Origin: a virus
Virus record (IMG/VR): IMGVR_UViG_3300009605_004018
Span: 1 to 21,219 of that record
DNA: 21,219 nucleotides
Reading direction: 5' to 3' (one strand)
A program made the position numbers and the translations under genes. The notes under the pieces are model-generated. The model was not told the DNA's origin. It saw only the letters and a program-made list of their open reading frames with translations, and made no database searches. Of the stretch, positions 7,717 through 18,100 are shown one piece after another. The first letter of the stretch is position 1; every line of letters starts with the position of its first letter.

Positions 7717-8222
7717 TGGCTACAGTAACAGCAGACACGACGAATATTGCAAACGGCAATCAGGTTGATGCGGATGACATCAGCACTTGCATCAATAGTT
7801 TGCAAGCCTTCATCAATGACGGGACGGCAGATACCAACAATTACTCAACAAACAAGAGTGATATGTGCCTTACGTTCGTTTATGACGACGCCCTCGGCGG
7901 GGCAAAGCAGCTAAAGACAAAGCTGCCCGCAAGCATATCTAACTTCACCGTTGTCTTTGCTACGGCATACATGGAATTGCTTGGCGGTACGAACTTCACG
8001 GTGAGGGTTGATAAGAAATCCGGCGGGTCAACAACAACGATAATCGCTGCCGCAGCCCTCACCTGTACCGTTGCGAACACAATTTATTCAACAAGCTCAG
8101 TGACCTCTGGAACGCTGTCCGGTGGCGATGAGTTGCATGTGGTGCTGACCAATAGCGGGACAATAACCGGACCAATTACTGTCACAATATGGGCTCAAGC
8201 CACGCATAGAGTAGCGGAGTAA
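7716..8222 (+). CDS. Beta-sandwich appendage or fibre-like protein
   Basis: The 168-residue product begins with a segment NGNQVDADDISTCINSLQAFIND (13-35, in its core DADDI), which recalls the 'G.. vdA.dvN..f..L' opening of many phage fibre and neck appendage proteins that attach to the virion. The remainder alternates strand and turn, with FTVRVDKKSGG (94-104), then GTLSGGDELHVVLTNSG (132-148) and ITVTIWA (154-160), typical of a small beta-sandwich. It starts at GTG, sharing one base with the previous stop codon (TAGTG), with GGGAG (7705-7709) 6 bases upstream. A structural appendage role is inferred from position after the beta-helix gene and from the strand pattern; no specific family is recognised. 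Confidence 0.5.
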   Translation: MATVTADTTNIANGNQVDADDISTCINSLQAFINDGTADTNNYSTNKSDMCLTFVYDDALGGAKQLKTKLPASISNFTVVFATAYMELLGGTNFTVRVDKKSGGSTTTIIAAAALTCTVANTIYSTSSVTSGTLSGGDELHVVLTNSGTITGPITVTIWAQATHRVAE

Positions 8223-8225
8223 TAG

Positions 8226-9839
8226 ATGCCTTACTTAGACAAGAAACGATACAAGAATCCAACTATCCCGAAGGGGCAGGCTACGTTGGGGGCGAGCGTA
8301 AAGCCGCCGTCATCGTCTTATTCTCAGGCGGCCCAGCCTCCTGGCGCTCCTATGCGCGTGGCAGGCTCTGCTCTGAGGGATGCGGCAATGGCCAGGGCGA
8401 AAGCGCCGCGAACAGGAGCTCCGCCTGTACCGCAGACACCGCCCAGAACCATGGGTGCGATCCAACAGCCGCCAATGAAGACAGCACTGGGAGCAAGCGG
8501 GGCAGGCCAGCCGAGGCAACAGATGGCCAGCCAGGCAGCGACAAGAATGCTGCAACCCACTGCGCCAGCTATTCCCCCGACCCAGCCCAGAGGGCCTGCA
8601 GTGCCATTACCAGCGGCCCCGCCGCCGCCAAGGGGCGAGCAGGTGTATCAGCCGTTAGGGATGGGTAGTGGGGCGCCGGGTGCTACGCCTGCCCCAACGG
8701 GGGTAGATTATGGCCCGCCAGATCCGGGTGTGATGGGCATGCCTCAGCAGGCGCCTGGGGCAGCCGACCTGCAGCTTGAGAAGCCTCCGGTTACGACTGA
8801 GGAAAAGCTCGCCGGTGTCACTTCCCCAGAGTTCTATCAGAAATGGGCGCAGCCTGGTCAGTATTACGATCCAAAGACGGGGACATATAAAGAACTAATC
8901 CCCGGCGGTGGAGAGGTTGCATCTCAGGACATCCAGGCCGAGGCTCTGGCCATGCTTGAGAAACGTGGCCATGAGGGCTACGGGATGAGCGAGGAAGAGC
9001 TCCAGCAAGCGAAAGATGTCATCACCTCCCAGATGTATGACCAATTCACCCAGATTGCCGAAGAGATGGCCTGGAGTGGACGTGCGGGAGCGGGTGGACT
9101 TCTAGCCAGGGGGTTCGGGCGAGCGGGAGCGGGAGCGGCTCAAGAGCTGAAGAAACTCTTCGTTGAGAATGCCAAGATAGCCGTCCAGGAGAAGATTGCC
9201 TATATTGACCGGATGCTTCAGATGTACGGCGCCAAGCTCAACGCTGAGACTGTCATGGCGCTGCAAGATAAGAGGGCAGAGCTTGAGAAAGAGATGTTCG
9301 CCATGGAAGAGGGGGTCGGAAGTAAGACCGAGGGCTTTGCTATGCGGCAAGATGTGGCGTACCAGGCTGGCGGTGAGGGCTGGGGTGGAAAGTCGGCCCA
9401 GGCTATTGAACACATCATGGACAATTCTGAAATGACCTACGATGAAGCCGCCCAGTACTTCAGAAAAGGTAAAGACGGCAAGATGGAGTACGACTTTACA
9501 GGTCCTCCGCCGCCCATGGCGCCTCCAACTTGGGAGCACGGTGATGATGTGTGGGAGATGATGCCTGAATGGAAGAAGGCAATGTGGTGGCACAGGTACT
9601 CGAAATTCGGGGACGCTTGGGATCCGCATGCGGGTGGCGCAGCAAAGAAGGATGACGAAGGCGGGGTTTTCTGGAGTTTCTGGGACGCATGGAAGGATAA
9701 GTTGAGCGGGGAAGACCGGAAAGAGCTGGATGACATGTACAAATACCACATGGAGCCGGGTGGCACCGGCCAACACTATAAGTATGCAGGCGGTAAGGAT
9801 TACGTGAAGTACCCTGTGACCGGAAAACCACCATATTAG
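8226..9839 (+). CDS. Putative internal virion (ejection) protein, 537 residues
   Basis: Residues 1-190 are very rich in Pro, Ala, Gly and Gln and are probably disordered (for example PAIPPTQPRGPAVPLPAAPPPP, 114-135, in part). Residues 190-420 are mainly helical, with a Gly and Ala-rich link containing RAGAG twice (286-290 and 299-303) and a long charged helix at 305-362. Residues 436-489 hold nine tryptophans, an unusual density. Small ejection proteins of podoviruses are helical, often carry a Gly-rich link, and are released into the cell envelope with the DNA. Position behind the tail genes and before two larger helical proteins supports this role. CGGAGT lies 7 bases before the ATG. No enzyme motif is seen. 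Alternative: an assembly cofactor of the giant protein downstream. Confidence 0.5.
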   Translation: MPYLDKKRYKNPTIPKGQATLGASVKPPSSSYSQAAQPPGAPMRVAGSALRDAAMARAKAPRTGAPPVPQTPPRTMGAIQQPPMKTALGASGAGQPRQQMASQAATRMLQPTAPAIPPTQPRGPAVPLPAAPPPPRGEQVYQPLGMGSGAPGATPAPTGVDYGPPDPGVMGMPQQAPGAADLQLEKPPVTTEEKLAGVTSPEFYQKWAQPGQYYDPKTGTYKELIPGGGEVASQDIQAEALAMLEKRGHEGYGMSEEELQQAKDVITSQMYDQFTQIAEEMAWSGRAGAGGLLARGFGRAGAGAAQELKKLFVENAKIAVQEKIAYIDRMLQMYGAKLNAETVMALQDKRAELEKEMFAMEEGVGSKTEGFAMRQDVAYQAGGEGWGGKSAQAIEHIMDNSEMTYDEAAQYFRKGKDGKMEYDFTGPPPPMAPPTWEHGDDVWEMMPEWKKAMWWHRYSKFGDAWDPHAGGAAKKDDEGGVFWSFWDAWKDKLSGEDRKELDDMYKYHMEPGGTGQHYKYAGGKDYVKYPVTGKPPY

Positions 9840-9848
9840 GAGGAAAAA

Positions 9849-12182
9849 ATGCCTTACAGACCACCCACACACATAGGCCAGGGCTGGTACGGCCAGGCTC
9901 GCCAAATGGCAGCGCAAAGAATGCAGCAGGAGGCGGCGAATGCTCTCGCGCAAGAGCAGCTCTCCTGGAACAAAATGAGGACCTTTACAGATCCACTTTT
10001 GCAGTTTGGCTCACAAGTGGCACTAAAGTTTATCCCCCAGGTGGCGCCAGAAGAGTCAATGGCAGTCGCCACTGAGCGAGCCTACAAAGCGGGGGAGCGA
10101 GGTGTTGGCGTTGGGGAGGCTATCGGTCAGCAGCCCGCAGTGCCGTCCGAGGTGGAAGACTTCAACAGGGCGCGGCAGCGTTTTGAGCAAATGCGGCAAG
10201 ATGTTATCCAGGATACGAAAGCCGCCCCAGGCCCAGGACCAATACCTACGCAAGTTGCTGGGGGACCAACGGCCCCGCCTGCGGGTGCGCCCGTGGGAGG
10301 CCCAACTGCACCACCACCGCCCGCCCCTCCGGTGCGAAAGCCAACGCTACGCGGACTGCAAGAGAGGATCAAGGGCGCGCCCGTGGGCGCTCCGGTGAAA
10401 CCGCCGCCTGGCTGGGGGACACAGCCTGAGCACTATAAAGACTTGAGCCCGAGAAAGCGGCTACTGCTGGAACAGTGGAAGTCTGGTCAGGCAGCGGCGG
10501 GGCGCCAGCGAGAGAAGGAGCAACTCCAGGCTGCCGCCGCCAAGAGCACGTTGAGGCGGGGTGTCGCGGCACTTGTTAAGGACTGGGACCATACGGCTAC
10601 ACACGCCAACGGGAAACCCATCAGGGACTATTCTCGGGCCAATGTTAAGGCAATGCGATCTTATGCTGACGACTTGGTAAGCGGGCTGGTGTCCGAGGCG
10701 GAACTCAAGGGTCTCTTGGTAACCCCGGCTCAAAAGGCGAGCTATAAGGCAACCGGGGACTTTGCATACCGGAGATCTCTAACCAAGCAAGAGATGAAGG
10801 TGCATGAGGATCTGTGGGTCAACTACTACTACATCATGGAGAGGCAGGCCACAGAACGCGGAAAGGCGACTATCAAGGCAGCGCGGATCTCTGCGGCGGT
10901 CAGGAACAGGGCAAAGAAGTATGGGCTTAAAGGGATTAACGCTGGGCAGTGGGCTAACGGCGTAGATAGGGCGGCTACGAAGCACGGGTTCAACCAGGCT
11001 GATCAGAAATATAAGGTGATTAGTTCGATTATACACATGGAGACAAGGGATGCTAACGCAAGGGTAAATGCCCTGAAGAAAGATTCGGTGTATGGCCCAA
11101 TCATCGAGGATGCCCTGAAGTTCTCTCGAATGAAACAGCGCCCGGTGAAGCCTGTATTACTCGGACCGGAAGGGACGGGGATGCGAAACCTTCAGGGGTA
11201 TTACAAGAATAAAAGCCTTCCGCCGGGGGACGTGGCGCTGCTAAATGAACTTGCGGGGCTGCCCAAAACTCAGGCGATGAACAAAGTCCAGAAAAGCCCC
11301 TACAAAGAGGCCTATGCGGGCTACAAGCTGTTTAGGCCAGCGCCAACGCCCATAGCGGGCACGGTGGCATCCGGACCGAAGGGTGCCGGATTGCCGAATC
11401 TGCAGGCATACAAAAGCTCTCCGCAATACAACCCCAAGGACGGCCCTCTGCTTGATGAACTGGCCAGGCTGCCTAAGAAGAAAGCCAAAGCCGCTTCGAG
11501 CAAGAGGAAGTATCGTGCGGCATACCGTCGATACCGAAACTTCAAGCCGGCAACGCCTGCAAGGAGCTTTGCTAGGGTGAAGGTCGACTACGACAACATT
11601 AAGAAGAAACTGGGGTTCTACAGCAAAGGCCAGGATTATACCGACAAACTCGAAAAGCACGCCAAGGCGATGATTAAGGCAGGCAGAATTGAACTGACTA
11701 TAGGGGGCAAGAAGGTAATTGGCAGTAAGCTGAGGGGCGGTGGTTTGACCGGATGGAGGTGGTCCACCGATGGGAGCTTTGACAAGCATAAGTTACCGAA
11801 GGAGATCAAAGATCTCAAGGGCGCGGGCTACACGCCGAATGAGGCATGGCTACAGAAGCAGCCTGGCATTGGGAAGCGATTTGAGAGGAAAAACATAAAG
11901 GGGCGGGCCGCGCTTATCAAACGCATCGACTCCAGATTTAAGAAGTATATGAATTGGACCCAGCAGCAGTTCGATCAGCATTTCGGGGTAGAGGGCAGAA
12001 AGGTCTACCAGTGGATACAGGAACTTAAGGGAGTGATGGGCACCCAATGGGGCAAGGCAGGCACACAGGAGGCTCCAAAGGGTCGATTGGCTCGGGCAGC
12101 GAGTCTGATTCGACAGCAGGGCTGGCCGGCCTCTAAGAAGCGGCGCGCACTTTTGGCTTATGCGGACAAGCTGAGGACATAG
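9849..12182 (+). CDS. Putative internal virion (ejection) protein with duplicated domain, 777 residues
   Basis: The N-terminal 110 residues are helical with a Gln and Met-rich helix (19-42). Residues 126-200 are rich in Pro, Gly and Ala (GPTAPP appears twice). The rest is helical and strongly basic, with many K and R up to the end. Residues 439-568 contain two adjacent 70-residue-period copies of one domain (see the repeat entry). Basic, helical and long proteins of this kind behind the nozzle gene are usual for podovirus ejection proteins that line the internal core and may contact DNA. A perfect AGGAGG lies 5 bases before the ATG, the joint strongest site here with that of the capsid gene, suggesting high copy number. 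No lytic transglycosylase or protease signature is visible. The stop codon directly abuts the start of the giant gene. Confidence 0.5.
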   Translation: MPYRPPTHIGQGWYGQARQMAAQRMQQEAANALAQEQLSWNKMRTFTDPLLQFGSQVALKFIPQVAPEESMAVATERAYKAGERGVGVGEAIGQQPAVPSEVEDFNRARQRFEQMRQDVIQDTKAAPGPGPIPTQVAGGPTAPPAGAPVGGPTAPPPPAPPVRKPTLRGLQERIKGAPVGAPVKPPPGWGTQPEHYKDLSPRKRLLLEQWKSGQAAAGRQREKEQLQAAAAKSTLRRGVAALVKDWDHTATHANGKPIRDYSRANVKAMRSYADDLVSGLVSEAELKGLLVTPAQKASYKATGDFAYRRSLTKQEMKVHEDLWVNYYYIMERQATERGKATIKAARISAAVRNRAKKYGLKGINAGQWANGVDRAATKHGFNQADQKYKVISSIIHMETRDANARVNALKKDSVYGPIIEDALKFSRMKQRPVKPVLLGPEGTGMRNLQGYYKNKSLPPGDVALLNELAGLPKTQAMNKVQKSPYKEAYAGYKLFRPAPTPIAGTVASGPKGAGLPNLQAYKSSPQYNPKDGPLLDELARLPKKKAKAASSKRKYRAAYRRYRNFKPATPARSFARVKVDYDNIKKKLGFYSKGQDYTDKLEKHAKAMIKAGRIELTIGGKKVIGSKLRGGGLTGWRWSTDGSFDKHKLPKEIKDLKGAGYTPNEAWLQKQPGIGKRFERKNIKGRAALIKRIDSRFKKYMNWTQQQFDQHFGVEGRKVYQWIQELKGVMGTQWGKAGTQEAPKGRLARAASLIRQQGWPASKKRRALLAYADKLRT
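11163..11552 (+). repeat. Tandem protein-level duplication, 70-residue period
   Basis: Copy 1 covers residues 439-508 (11163-11372) and copy 2 begins at residue 509 (11373). Over the first 60 positions they align without gaps with 27 identical residues by hand count. The shared frame is G-P-x-G-x-G-x-x-N-L-Q-x-Y, later P-x-D, LL-x-EL-A-x-LP-K, and at the end K-x-x-Y-x-x-A-Y-x-x-Y-x-x-F-x-P-A. The DNA has diverged, so the duplication is old. Spaced Tyr residues and the final F-x-P suggest a small helical module. Confidence 0.9.
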
Positions 12183-15100
12183 ATGCCGGGAACAGATCCG
12201 TTTGGTGTTGATCTAAATAGCCACCTCAATAGCTTTGAGGATGGCACTCAGCCTGCAGTTACGCAGTCGCTGGCCCCCATTGCCCCTGCGCTGGTAGAGC
12301 CCGTTTCCTATCCCACGGTGGAGCCCGTTCAGCCCATCGGTGCGCCGCCAATGGCCGAACAAGACTTCCCCTATCCGCCAGCACAAGAAGAGCAGCAGTG
12401 GCAGCAGAGCATCCCTCCCCCCGAACCAATTGAGGGCTATTCGCCGCGCTTTGTCAGCCAACCCTTTCTGGATGAGGCCGGGAGTGTTGCGGGGGCTTAT
12501 GTAATAGACGGGGCGCCAGATACGGCCAGCGGGACTCCCGCTGTACATGAAGCCTATGTGTCGTCAGGGGTTGATTCGGCTACCGGAGAGCAGACGTTCT
12601 CGCAGGTTTACCCTTTTGAGGGTCGGGATAAGGGTGATGTCGTAGAGCGACTTAGCCCGGCCCTGTGGAACCCGAACGGCTCCACAAGGCAGAAGTTCCC
12701 GGAGGTGGCCATTGACTACCTGTGGAAGGGCTGGGGAGCGAATCATCCGTTCACAATCCAAGCCATCCAGGCCATGGGCGGGGTTGTTGCCTGGTCCCAG
12801 GGAAGGAGGGCTCCGCTGGCGCCTGCGGTGGGCATGTGGGAGTGGACGGCTCAGATGCAGGCGGCGGACACATCGTTCTGGACGCCGAAGCCTGAAAAAG
12901 TAACTTTCGGCAACCGGCTATATCCAACCCCGGACTTTACCACCCCAGGTAGGATGGCGTTCAACCCCCTTGGCGGTAGGCCAGGCGGCGAGGTGGTGCT
13001 GGACTTCCTGAAGGGTCTCTACGAGAGCGGGTCGTATGAGTCTTCGCCTTATATTCTTCTGCCCTACCTAAGTGGAGGCATGCACACCACAATGGCCGGG
13101 TATGAGTTCACTCAGGAGAAGTTCCAGGGGGAGCACGAAGAGCTTGAGCGCGGCGGCGTGGCTGAGGCGGTGGATTATGCCATATCCATATTCGATGACC
13201 TCTATGGGAAAGACACGTCATTCCAGAGCTACAGAACTGACGGGGATTCGGTGCTTTCGGAGCTGAACCTTCACATCAGGGCCAAGCATGCCTGGGAGCG
13301 GTTCTATCGGGAAGGTGGGGGTGAGCAGCCTGTCGATGTCGATATGATAAGTAAAGACCCGCGCCTTCAGCGTGCGGCTGTGGTTCGGGTTGTCTCGCAG
13401 GGTCCAGGTGGCGCACAGGCAGAGAATGCTGCAGCAAAGCTCTTCGAGGCAGATCTTTCCCCCCGAGCCCGACTGATTTTAGAGCTCGCAAAGAGCCAGG
13501 GGCAGTATCCGGCAGCTCGCAAGAAGCTGTTTGACACAGTGGGCGCGCAGGTCGATCACCTAGTAAAAAGCCTTGGTGAAATCTTGCGTTCAGATAGTCG
13601 AGCGGTGAATAAGCTTTACGGTAAGGACATCAGGCTCATCCTGGATATGAGGAAGATGCTCGACCCCACGCGGTCAAAGTACTACAAGGGGGTAGACGGC
13701 GATCATGCGGAATCTGGCGGGGTTGTCGCAATCATCCACCAGTTGAACCGGATCAAGAAAACCCTGCGAACAGGGCAGCTTCAGCTTGGGCTGAAAGAAG
13801 ACATCAAGCACCCCGGCTTCTGGAAAGTCGATGCGCTGCTAACCCGCTGGCCAATCGCCAATTACAGCAGGAAGGAATGGGGATTGATATATAAAGGCGT
13901 TCCAGAGGTAAACCGCCACGGGCTTTACTTGGGACGAGCCGCCAAGCCGGGGTTCGGGGGCGAACACCAGTTTGGGTTCCCCCCTATTTATGTTGAGCCT
14001 GGCACCCCTGCGATGAAGAACCCGGGGGAGCGGGCGGCAAACCTCCTGAGCCTCGTTGATCCGCCGATAGGTACAAATGCCTGGGCAAAGAAGACCGGGT
14101 ATCTAAAGTCAAAGCGGCCGGGACCATACAAAGAGTTCAAGAGAGCGAAGAAGGCGTGGATGCCGGAAATCCAGGAGGCGGCTGGCTGGGAGCCTGGCAC
14201 TGGCGATGCTCAATACATGTCTCATGTGATGTATGGTTATTCACTCGACCTCAACGGGCTATTCCCATACCGGAAGCCGAGGAGCGCCGACCATAGCTCA
14301 ATAAGCATTGGCGAGCGACTTTCACCGAATCCCATAGTCCACAAGGGGCTTGCATCCGCATGGCGCACCGTTATCTCACCAGAGGAGCAGAAAGCAATAT
14401 TGCTACAGGCCAAAGACTCGAAGATCCCGCCGCATGTCTTGGCCGGGTGGCCTCTTTGGCACGGTCAAGATGCGAAAGCCATGGCAGTCAGGCGCACGCG
14501 CATTTTAGTGGACCCCGATGGTAAGCCCTTGCTGAACGACAAGGGGAAAAAGATAGAGCTGTCCATAGAGGAGTATGATCGCCGCTATCCCGACTATTCT
14601 GCCGTCCACGGTGTGGATAAAGAGACCGGCAAGCCCACGGTGGCTCGGGAATACAAGGACCGGCCGCCCTATAAAGAGGTAGAGCACCGGCGGGGCATGC
14701 ACAGGCACATGATCACAGGAGACTGGGTTCCGATGCCTGACAGCGACGAAGTCGATCGTTTCATGGGTAGCTCGCTCATGCTCCCGGTGGGTGTCGCCAA
14801 AGCACTATACGAAGAGGTTGGGCTGAACTACGTCCTTGGGCAGGGGGGGCAGAGATTCCTTGCTACCGACCCTGGCCCGGATGTTTATCCGGCGGGCCAA
14901 CTGCAGACCGGGACCTGGTTCACATTCGGTAAGAGCATGGTGGAGGTGCCCTGGGGCATTGCGAACGATCTGCGGCGCAAATTCATGTATGGCATGGTTG
15001 ATATGTGGCCGGACTGGGTAGGCGACGGAGTAAAAGAGAGCATCAAACAATTCGTCTGGGACCAGGACTGGACTACGGGGGAAATTTTGCGTGGCCGCAG

Positions 15101-18100
15101 AGACCCCGGCATTGAATACTTTCGATGGGCAACGCATATGTTCGGAGGGGATAAGCCCAGCGACGACTGGATGGAACGTTCCTACGAAACCATCCCAGAG
15201 CAACTGCTCTACCTTGCAGCCCACAGGGTCATAATCCCGCTGGAAGTCGGTCGCCATATGTTGATGATGACTGACCCAGCCTACGGCCCGAACGAGGTTG
15301 CCCAGTCGCTGGCTGATACTGCCAATGTCTTGGTGGCGACAGGCCCGCTTGTGGCCTACGGGGCCGTCCGGGGGCTTATAGGGCAGCCGGAAACCATGCA
15401 AAAGGTTGCCGAGGAAGTGGGTATCCTGCCAACACTCTTTGTTGGATATGGCATGGGCAAGAAGCTGAAGGGGGCAGTCAAAAGTTACGTGGGCGCTGTC
15501 AACAAGGTCCTAGTGTCCGGTGAGCTGCTGGCCGAGGCCATTGCAAACGGCACAGTCCCGGAAGGCTACCAGCCAACTCCGTATGTGCCCCGTGGACAGT
15601 TCTTTAGACCTGGCGGCCGAGCTCCCCTGGAGGTGGCCGATTTGCCCTCCCTGAGAGTGGGAGACCTTAGGCGGATGGGCGAGCCAGATGCCATCGCAGA
15701 AGTTGTCTTTCAGCAAGGCAGCACCAAAGCTGTCCACCGGACGCTTTCTGCGCTGCTAGAGGCTCGACATGTTCTGGTCTCCGAGCTGGCAAACTTTTCC
15801 AGCGGCGTCCCCGATGTCAAGGTAGACACGGCAAACAGGCCATACGTGTTCAACCAGCGCCACGGCGTTCGGATGTACCTCGATCAAATGAAGCCCGTCT
15901 TCCCGAAAGGCAATGAGCCCTTGAGGCTCATGTGGACTGACCCCAAAAGCGGCATCCAATGGACCGTTATGCGAATGAGCAAAGACTCGAACATGTTTGT
16001 CAATTGGTTCGGGAGGGGAGTGGAAGGGTGGAAGAATGCTGAGAACTTCAAGAAGGAGTGGTCTGCTCGGCAAAAACACGTCAACGATGGCATAAAGCGA
16101 CACACCGAGGGTATAGAGCTCCTTCAGCAACGCCTGTTCGGTGAGAAGGGCGACATGGAACTAATACCCAGCCCGCTCTACGGGAAGGGTCGCCGGATCG
16201 CCGCCAAGTTCTATAGCGATTTCTTGCCGCATTTGCTTGGCTCGCTGGCCCTAGGACCGCAAGGTTTACCGCTGATGGCGCCGATTGAGTTCGCATCCCT
16301 CGTCATGCGAAAGTTCACAACCGGCGCTCCGTCTGCTTACAGGGTGAAAATCCCCGGCACCGGCAAGGCGATTACTATCCCCGGCGCCCTCCATGCCTGG
16401 TCAAAGGCAATGTTTCTCTACCGAGACCAAGTCATCCCAGAGGCTCTCTCAAACATACTGTTTGAATCCAACAGGACCACAAACAAGGGGACAGCAGCAT
16501 CCTGGGACGCAGTGCGAGCCCTCCCGGACGCACTCAAGCCGACAGTCTTTGACGCCATGACAATGGAAGCCCAGTCATACTCGTGGAACGTGGTGGTCTT
16601 CGATGGCTGGAGGTCGGGGCTTGAGCAACTCTCCCGCCTGAATGCCGGGGAGCTCGCGAAATACAGAGCGTCTAACCACAGGAATCTTTCCAGTGGGCCA
16701 AAGGAGCTGAAGGCTCGTGTTGAAAGTGACCTGCCCGGACTCATCGCGCAACGCGACGGAGGGCGCATACCGCTGCCCGCATTCTGGCAGCCCTACGTGA
16801 CAGCCTGGGAGGCCAAGAATGGGCCTATGGGCTCGGATAAGAACCTGCGCCGAATCCGGGCGCCAGAGTTCTACAGAGAGTTGTTCTATACCGATTTGCC
16901 CAGCGTTGGTGAAATCAATCAAGCCCTTCAGGCGCTCGGTGAGCAGCTCTACCGCAAGGGGAGCCGGCGGGAGCACTATGAGGGAGAGCGCAAAAAGAAG
17001 TTCAGGCTGACCCCCAAGCAGGAGACTACGGTTCGGGAGACATATCCTCACGTCACCGGCCGCGAGAAAGTTACCTATGACGCAAAAGGCAAGCCGATTA
17101 AGATTGATGTGCCGAAGCCAGATATTGAGGTCATGCCTGCCCTGGACCCGTCTCGCATAAAGACATACAGCGATAGCCTGAGCCCAGGGAAGATAGGGGT
17201 TCGCACATCATCTGAGTACACCGGACCAGTCGTTCCGGTGGTGCATGATGCTGTTTCAGGCTACCGGTATAACCCCCTCCACAAACGCTATGAGGTTGAC
17301 TCAAACTTCCGCACCGTCGCGTCAGAGTTTTCACCCCTTCTGCTGCGACACGTTGAGCAGGTTGTTGACTTCCTCAACCGCGATGTGTCAGCGCGTCCAC
17401 TTGCAGACCGGTTCCAGATGGTCCATGACGGCGTAGTGGCCGAAGGTTTGGCGGACAACCCGGCGAATCTAACCAACTATGCGATGCCCCAGTCCTATGA
17501 CCGGACGGTGCAGTTGAGAAACCGCATTTTAGAACTCACTCGCGACCTGAAGGAGGGCCGGATTGACACGAAGGAATACTTTGCTCTGCTAAGGTCTGAG
17601 CGCAATGGTGCAGCGCAAGATATAGCAGCGCATGCTAAGGCCGCAGGTCAGATGATGCCGAACTGGGACAAGCGGATGGGTATCCCCAAGGAGATTTCAA
17701 AAATAGAGCGCGGCCTTATAACAGACCCGGTGTCGTTTGACCGCATGATGGTGGCGGACCTGGCCTCGCTTGAAAACCTCGTCAACAGACACAAGGCGTT
17801 CCGCCAGATAATGAAACAGTTCCCAGGCGTATGGCGAGAGGCCAGCTTCTTTCCCGATGCCAAATCGGCCAGGGCTGCCGGCTATGAGATCATGCCAGAC
17901 ATGAAATACCCCGGCACTACTATCAATGTGTTCGGCGGGCTGGCCGGGAAGTATGTTCGGGGAGATATACAGCGCATCTGGGTCTGGGAGCACAAGTTCA
18001 ACGAGTACGCCAGAAAGCTTCTACCCAAGACGGTGGTGTGGTGGAAGCGCCTACGCACTGTCTATAACTTGCCAGTTGCCTTCCGTAACTATGTGACCCA

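Noticed and set aside
9102-9953. A 283-residue open frame on the minus strand across two ejection-like genes.
   Set aside because: It overlaps the ends and start of two forward genes with good ribosome sites. The sequence is rich in His, Leu, Pro and Cys, as expected for a reverse frame of GC-rich coding DNA.
12933-12953. TTPGR at residues 253-257 of the giant protein resembles the TxxGR motif of N4-type virion RNA polymerases.
   Set aside because: The other required motifs do not follow at workable distances. A possible motif C (VHDA at 1687-1690) is more than 1400 residues away, and no motif A or motif B (R..K..M..YG) was found between them in a plausible arrangement.
13692-13709. VDGDHA at residues 504-509 resembles the DxDGD metal site of two-barrel RNA polymerases.
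   Set aside because: The first aspartate is replaced by glycine (G-V-D-G-D) and the surrounding sequence has no other sign of the double-psi barrel, so chance is more likely.
15241-15294. GRHMLMMTDPAYG in the giant protein looks somewhat like polymerase motif B ending in YG.
   Set aside because: The spacing of the basic residues before YG does not match the R-x3-K-x3-M-x3-Y-G pattern.
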